Positions 62,701 to 64,000 of a stretch of 64,000 nucleotides of DNA are shown in pieces. Below the pieces are notes generated by a model, which saw only the letters and a list, made by a program, of their open reading frames with translations, ran no database searches and was not told the origin of the DNA. The position numbers and the translations under genes were made by a program. This DNA is from Sansalvadorimonas sp965221135 (GTDB lineage: Bacteria; Pseudomonadota; Gammaproteobacteria; Pseudomonadales; Endozoicomonadaceae). Position 1 is the stretch's first letter. The number at the start of each line of letters is the position of its first letter. The stretch is taken from positions 186,001 to 250,000 of the forward strand of contig CBDCRZ010000127.1 of NCBI GenBank assembly GCA_965221135.1. Reading direction: 5' to 3'.

Positions 62701-64000
62701 GAGAAACCATACAGGGTCGGAAGACAGGTTTATGGAACCCCTTGAAAAGACCCTTATGAAGTGGGCCAGAACAGAACCTGAAGATGACGACACCTATGTG
62801 ACCCTGGTTCTTGACGAAGCAAATCTGGCAAAAAAAGGTCTCCTGAGCAGTCTGAAAGGACTATGGCAAAATCCCCCCTGTGTTTATCTCAACGGTCACC
62901 CGAAAACCATCAGTCAGCGCCACAGGGTTATTTTTACCGGCAATCCTGGCAACTATGCCGGGAGGCATATGGATCCAGTCCTGCAGGCGCAAATGCACCG
63001 TATTTATTATCCGAAACTGGATCATGCCTTTCTACAGAGTCAGGTAATTCAACCTGAGCTGCTCTACCATTTGGGCAGGCTTAAACTCCCATCTATTGCT
63101 CAAGATGTCACGAGGCAAGTGTCTGAGGGGATTCTTGCGCTATGGCAGCACTATCACCCCCTATTACCAGATCATGAATTCACACCACGAGACTTGACTG
63201 ACATTTGTGCCTGGGTGGGCTGGTATCTCTGCCAGACATGTGGCTCTGAGAAAGAGATCACATTGAAGCATCTTAATGCTCTTGTGTTACAAAGCTTCAG
63301 GGATGTATTGGGTGCGGAAATTAATAGGCACAATAACCATCACATTTCTGCACTTGAAGTCTGGTTTGTTGCTCGATATCCAACCGATGCAGCCTTTCTT
63401 GAGAAAGCAAACACGGATGTGCTGAAACTGGCTGTTAACTATTTCAGGTACCACAGCGGGATTGCTGCTCCGAATTTTGATGCCTCTCCCTCTGCGGTTA
63501 CCACTCTTGTACAAGCCTTGAGTCAGGATATACTGCGCTGCCAGCAGGCGTACCATTCCGGCGTAAAACACCACGGTCGGCAGGCTACCTTGATTGAAGG
63601 CCCGACAGGCCGAGGCAAAGATACTACGCTGCAACTCGCCCTGAAAAGTGTCAGTGATCTGGTCAGCTCCAGACAGGAATCCATGCCCGCTATTCATTAT
63701 CTTAATGCCTGCGACTGTCCATGGAGTGAACTACGCAATCATATCCAGAGAGCAAGAATCCAGGGCGAGATTCTGGTGATATCAGAAATGAACCGTATTG
63801 GCAGCCAACATCTGGAAGGGGAGTTGAATGATGTCCTGGCTGGGAATGCCCATCCCGGATTTCATCTTTTTGCCACAACAAATCCTCAGGAGTATGCAGG
63901 AAGAAAAGAACTATCGCCGGCCCTCAAAGGGCGCTTCCGGTTTATTCCGATTTCTGAATACGATCGGAATGAATTATTCAGCATTGCCCAAAAAGGCTTG
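59768..64000 (+). CDS. Giant AAA+ protein with at least two P-loop modules, running off the window
   Basis: A GTG at 59768 preceded by GAGGGA is the start; a TAG lies just upstream in frame. The frame is open to the window edge, at least 1,410 codons. Residues about 66-90 are a VPLPLQ hexapeptide repeat. The first AAA module has a Walker A GETGTGKS (about 938-945), Walker B LVLDEAN (about 1014-1019) and a sensor-1 FTGNPGNYAGR. The second has GPTGRGKDT (about 1278-1286), a Walker B with Ser1339 for the usual Asp (VISEMN), and FATTNPQEYAGRKELSP then LKGRF. The large module plus NP-x-Y-A-G-R pattern is that of dynein/midasin/McrB/RNF213-type AAA+ proteins. Function unknown; further modules are expected beyond 64000. 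Confidence 0.75.
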   Translation, partial: MLEGSYQSNIHQVNKRSSLSGCGVISKKRCRGVNCLFQVDVRDSPRLLYPLSASKSESALTSFAEKTIVSLPLQVPLPLQVPLPLQAPLPLQRFTPPFDCLFVPSDQDVINVLNTCSVENPSADVVLVTQSDGLEKDNLVSRITISPDGRHAPREGKLFSKESSALILVLDIRSIDATDLSVFNDLLDPEAPSLYDPQTRKKRKLGNHVKIIVVADYDQLTNPGTNRDSPSEDFWRRVNRKGNTWSISALASYDHSLLIYSPETAPASNSSHTINFHLHQDWRRLLYGAPGINQKGQFCHIPGALEQLKPGQKVILKGVDWSNLECLQHLQKLQIHQCFESNGQVLSLPNDICFVRENIAENELAELCAETIEIISGVSDKTVFINETNLLQWLNPVKVGEDGYFIENTALCDQISAGATVTITSPLSEAMWFILLGHLKGTVSDDKRKVQVFIANAQQPRQLNIFSNTPVKPSPGLFFFSNLRLIKYNDESLIPDSLNALSNPLVIRINALTHPNQIFDNLYVKSEKRAHFGRNTTQLQQAMHNGWPVVILGLENNPAMQHTLESLFNPSPSVLVNGVLQPYPKANIHIYWPEDKKSQSVVWEAAREHADSPMDIDVWKHAFARHGVELDTSVKEALIKLYEAFQSIPYSIRETINALPLLTGALLDNLILAACQAKRVDGALRLQPRHWRKAINSVFTHITRHHATVRNYMKVICEKLLPDPQDQEWVDPDLLAKVLIPAKTIDRTFVENNFWLLARGLGTSLFEKMDLTYCAVNKQDFKPRDMEVMCALLSVYAPESIRQDVTLELDPGDTLVRKHQNIQVRSRSREKRLYDALASGWTTKKGCWTNDISQLVTTLASNAYGISADQNLDEKRKKELIKKKLEAALHWQSHGNGPIDALAEDLLWSRIDQSDHAYRRLWRLKERLSISPVISIEGETGTGKSYFAAQLAGQSGKAFIASLGPSMDEREFIQNWGWRNHTGSEDRFMEPLEKTLMKWARTEPEDDDTYVTLVLDEANLAKKGLLSSLKGLWQNPPCVYLNGHPKTISQRHRVIFTGNPGNYAGRHMDPVLQAQMHRIYYPKLDHAFLQSQVIQPELLYHLGRLKLPSIAQDVTRQVSEGILALWQHYHPLLPDHEFTPRDLTDICAWVGWYLCQTCGSEKEITLKHLNALVLQSFRDVLGAEINRHNNHHISALEVWFVARYPTDAAFLEKANTDVLKLAVNYFRYHSGIAAPNFDASPSAVTTLVQALSQDILRCQQAYHSGVKHHGRQATLIEGPTGRGKDTTLQLALKSVSDLVSSRQESMPAIHYLNACDCPWSELRNHIQRARIQGEILVISEMNRIGSQHLEGELNDVLAGNAHPGFHLFATTNPQEYAGRKELSPALKGRFRFIPISEYDRNELFSIAQKGL
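59965..60042. repeat. 18-bp tandem repeat encoding VPLPLQ
   Basis: The unit CCCCTCCCCTTGCAAGTT is repeated about 3.7 times from about 59975, in frame with the AAA+ gene, giving LPLQVPLPLQVPLPLQAPLP. Changes in copy number would add or remove whole hexapeptides. Confidence 0.85.

Overview
The window looks like a chromosomal segment of a marine, host-associated gammaproteobacterium, most plausibly of the Endozoicomonas type (Oceanospirillales). This is inference from three things seen together: ordinary gammaproteobacterial housekeeping genes (dinG, dinB, metNIQ, ychJ, a TAXI-type TRAP system), a very heavy load of decayed insertion sequences and group II introns, and many proteins with eukaryote-like domains. 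No rRNA gene is present to confirm the taxonomy.

Region 1 (about 1-18,320) reads as a stretch of integron gene cassettes without an integrase in view. Small AT-rich genes, each with its own signal peptide or fold, are separated by attC-like hairpins of about 50-65 bp whose core sites fit GTTRRRY and all point toward the + strand. Cassette contents are a secreted protein with an 11-C tract, a 2-oxoglutarate/Fe(II) oxygenase-like protein, a Qnr-like pentapeptide repeat protein, a Cys-rich secreted protein, a CxxC secreted protein, the C-terminal half of a NucS-like nuclease, a broken CPBP-family membrane protease and two small orphans. The array is heavily invaded by IS4-, IS110-, IS630-, IS1182-, ISNCY-like and rve-type elements. 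It also carries two group II intron families, one of them inserted exactly at attC core sites. Every transposase and reverse transcriptase here is broken. One attC is split into two halves 2.5 kb apart.

Region 2 (about 18,320-29,700) is transitional: intron, IS4, IS110 and IS256 debris surround large orphan genes. These include a 726-residue carboxylate-amine ligase-like protein, a 530-residue secreted protein, an 889-residue MICAL-like FAD monooxygenase and a decayed nemR-nemA-like pair.

Region 3 (about 29,700-53,800) mixes core functions with effector-like genes. Core genes are a Na+/alanine symporter, an alpha/beta hydrolase, DinG, YchJ, a TRAP transporter, DNA polymerase IV, an acyltransferase and a NarL-type regulator. 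The effector-like genes are a membrane-anchored RING-like protein, two Fic proteins (one with Gln for the catalytic His), a racemase-like protein and a RING/TRAF zinc-finger protein.

Region 4 (about 54,400-64,000) holds five tandem initiator tRNA genes, a DMT exporter, the metNIQ methionine transporter operon and a DsbA-like remnant. A giant AAA+ gene starts at 59,768 and is still open at the window edge, at least 1,410 codons. It has two P-loop modules of the dynein/midasin/McrB kind and an N-terminal hexapeptide repeat.
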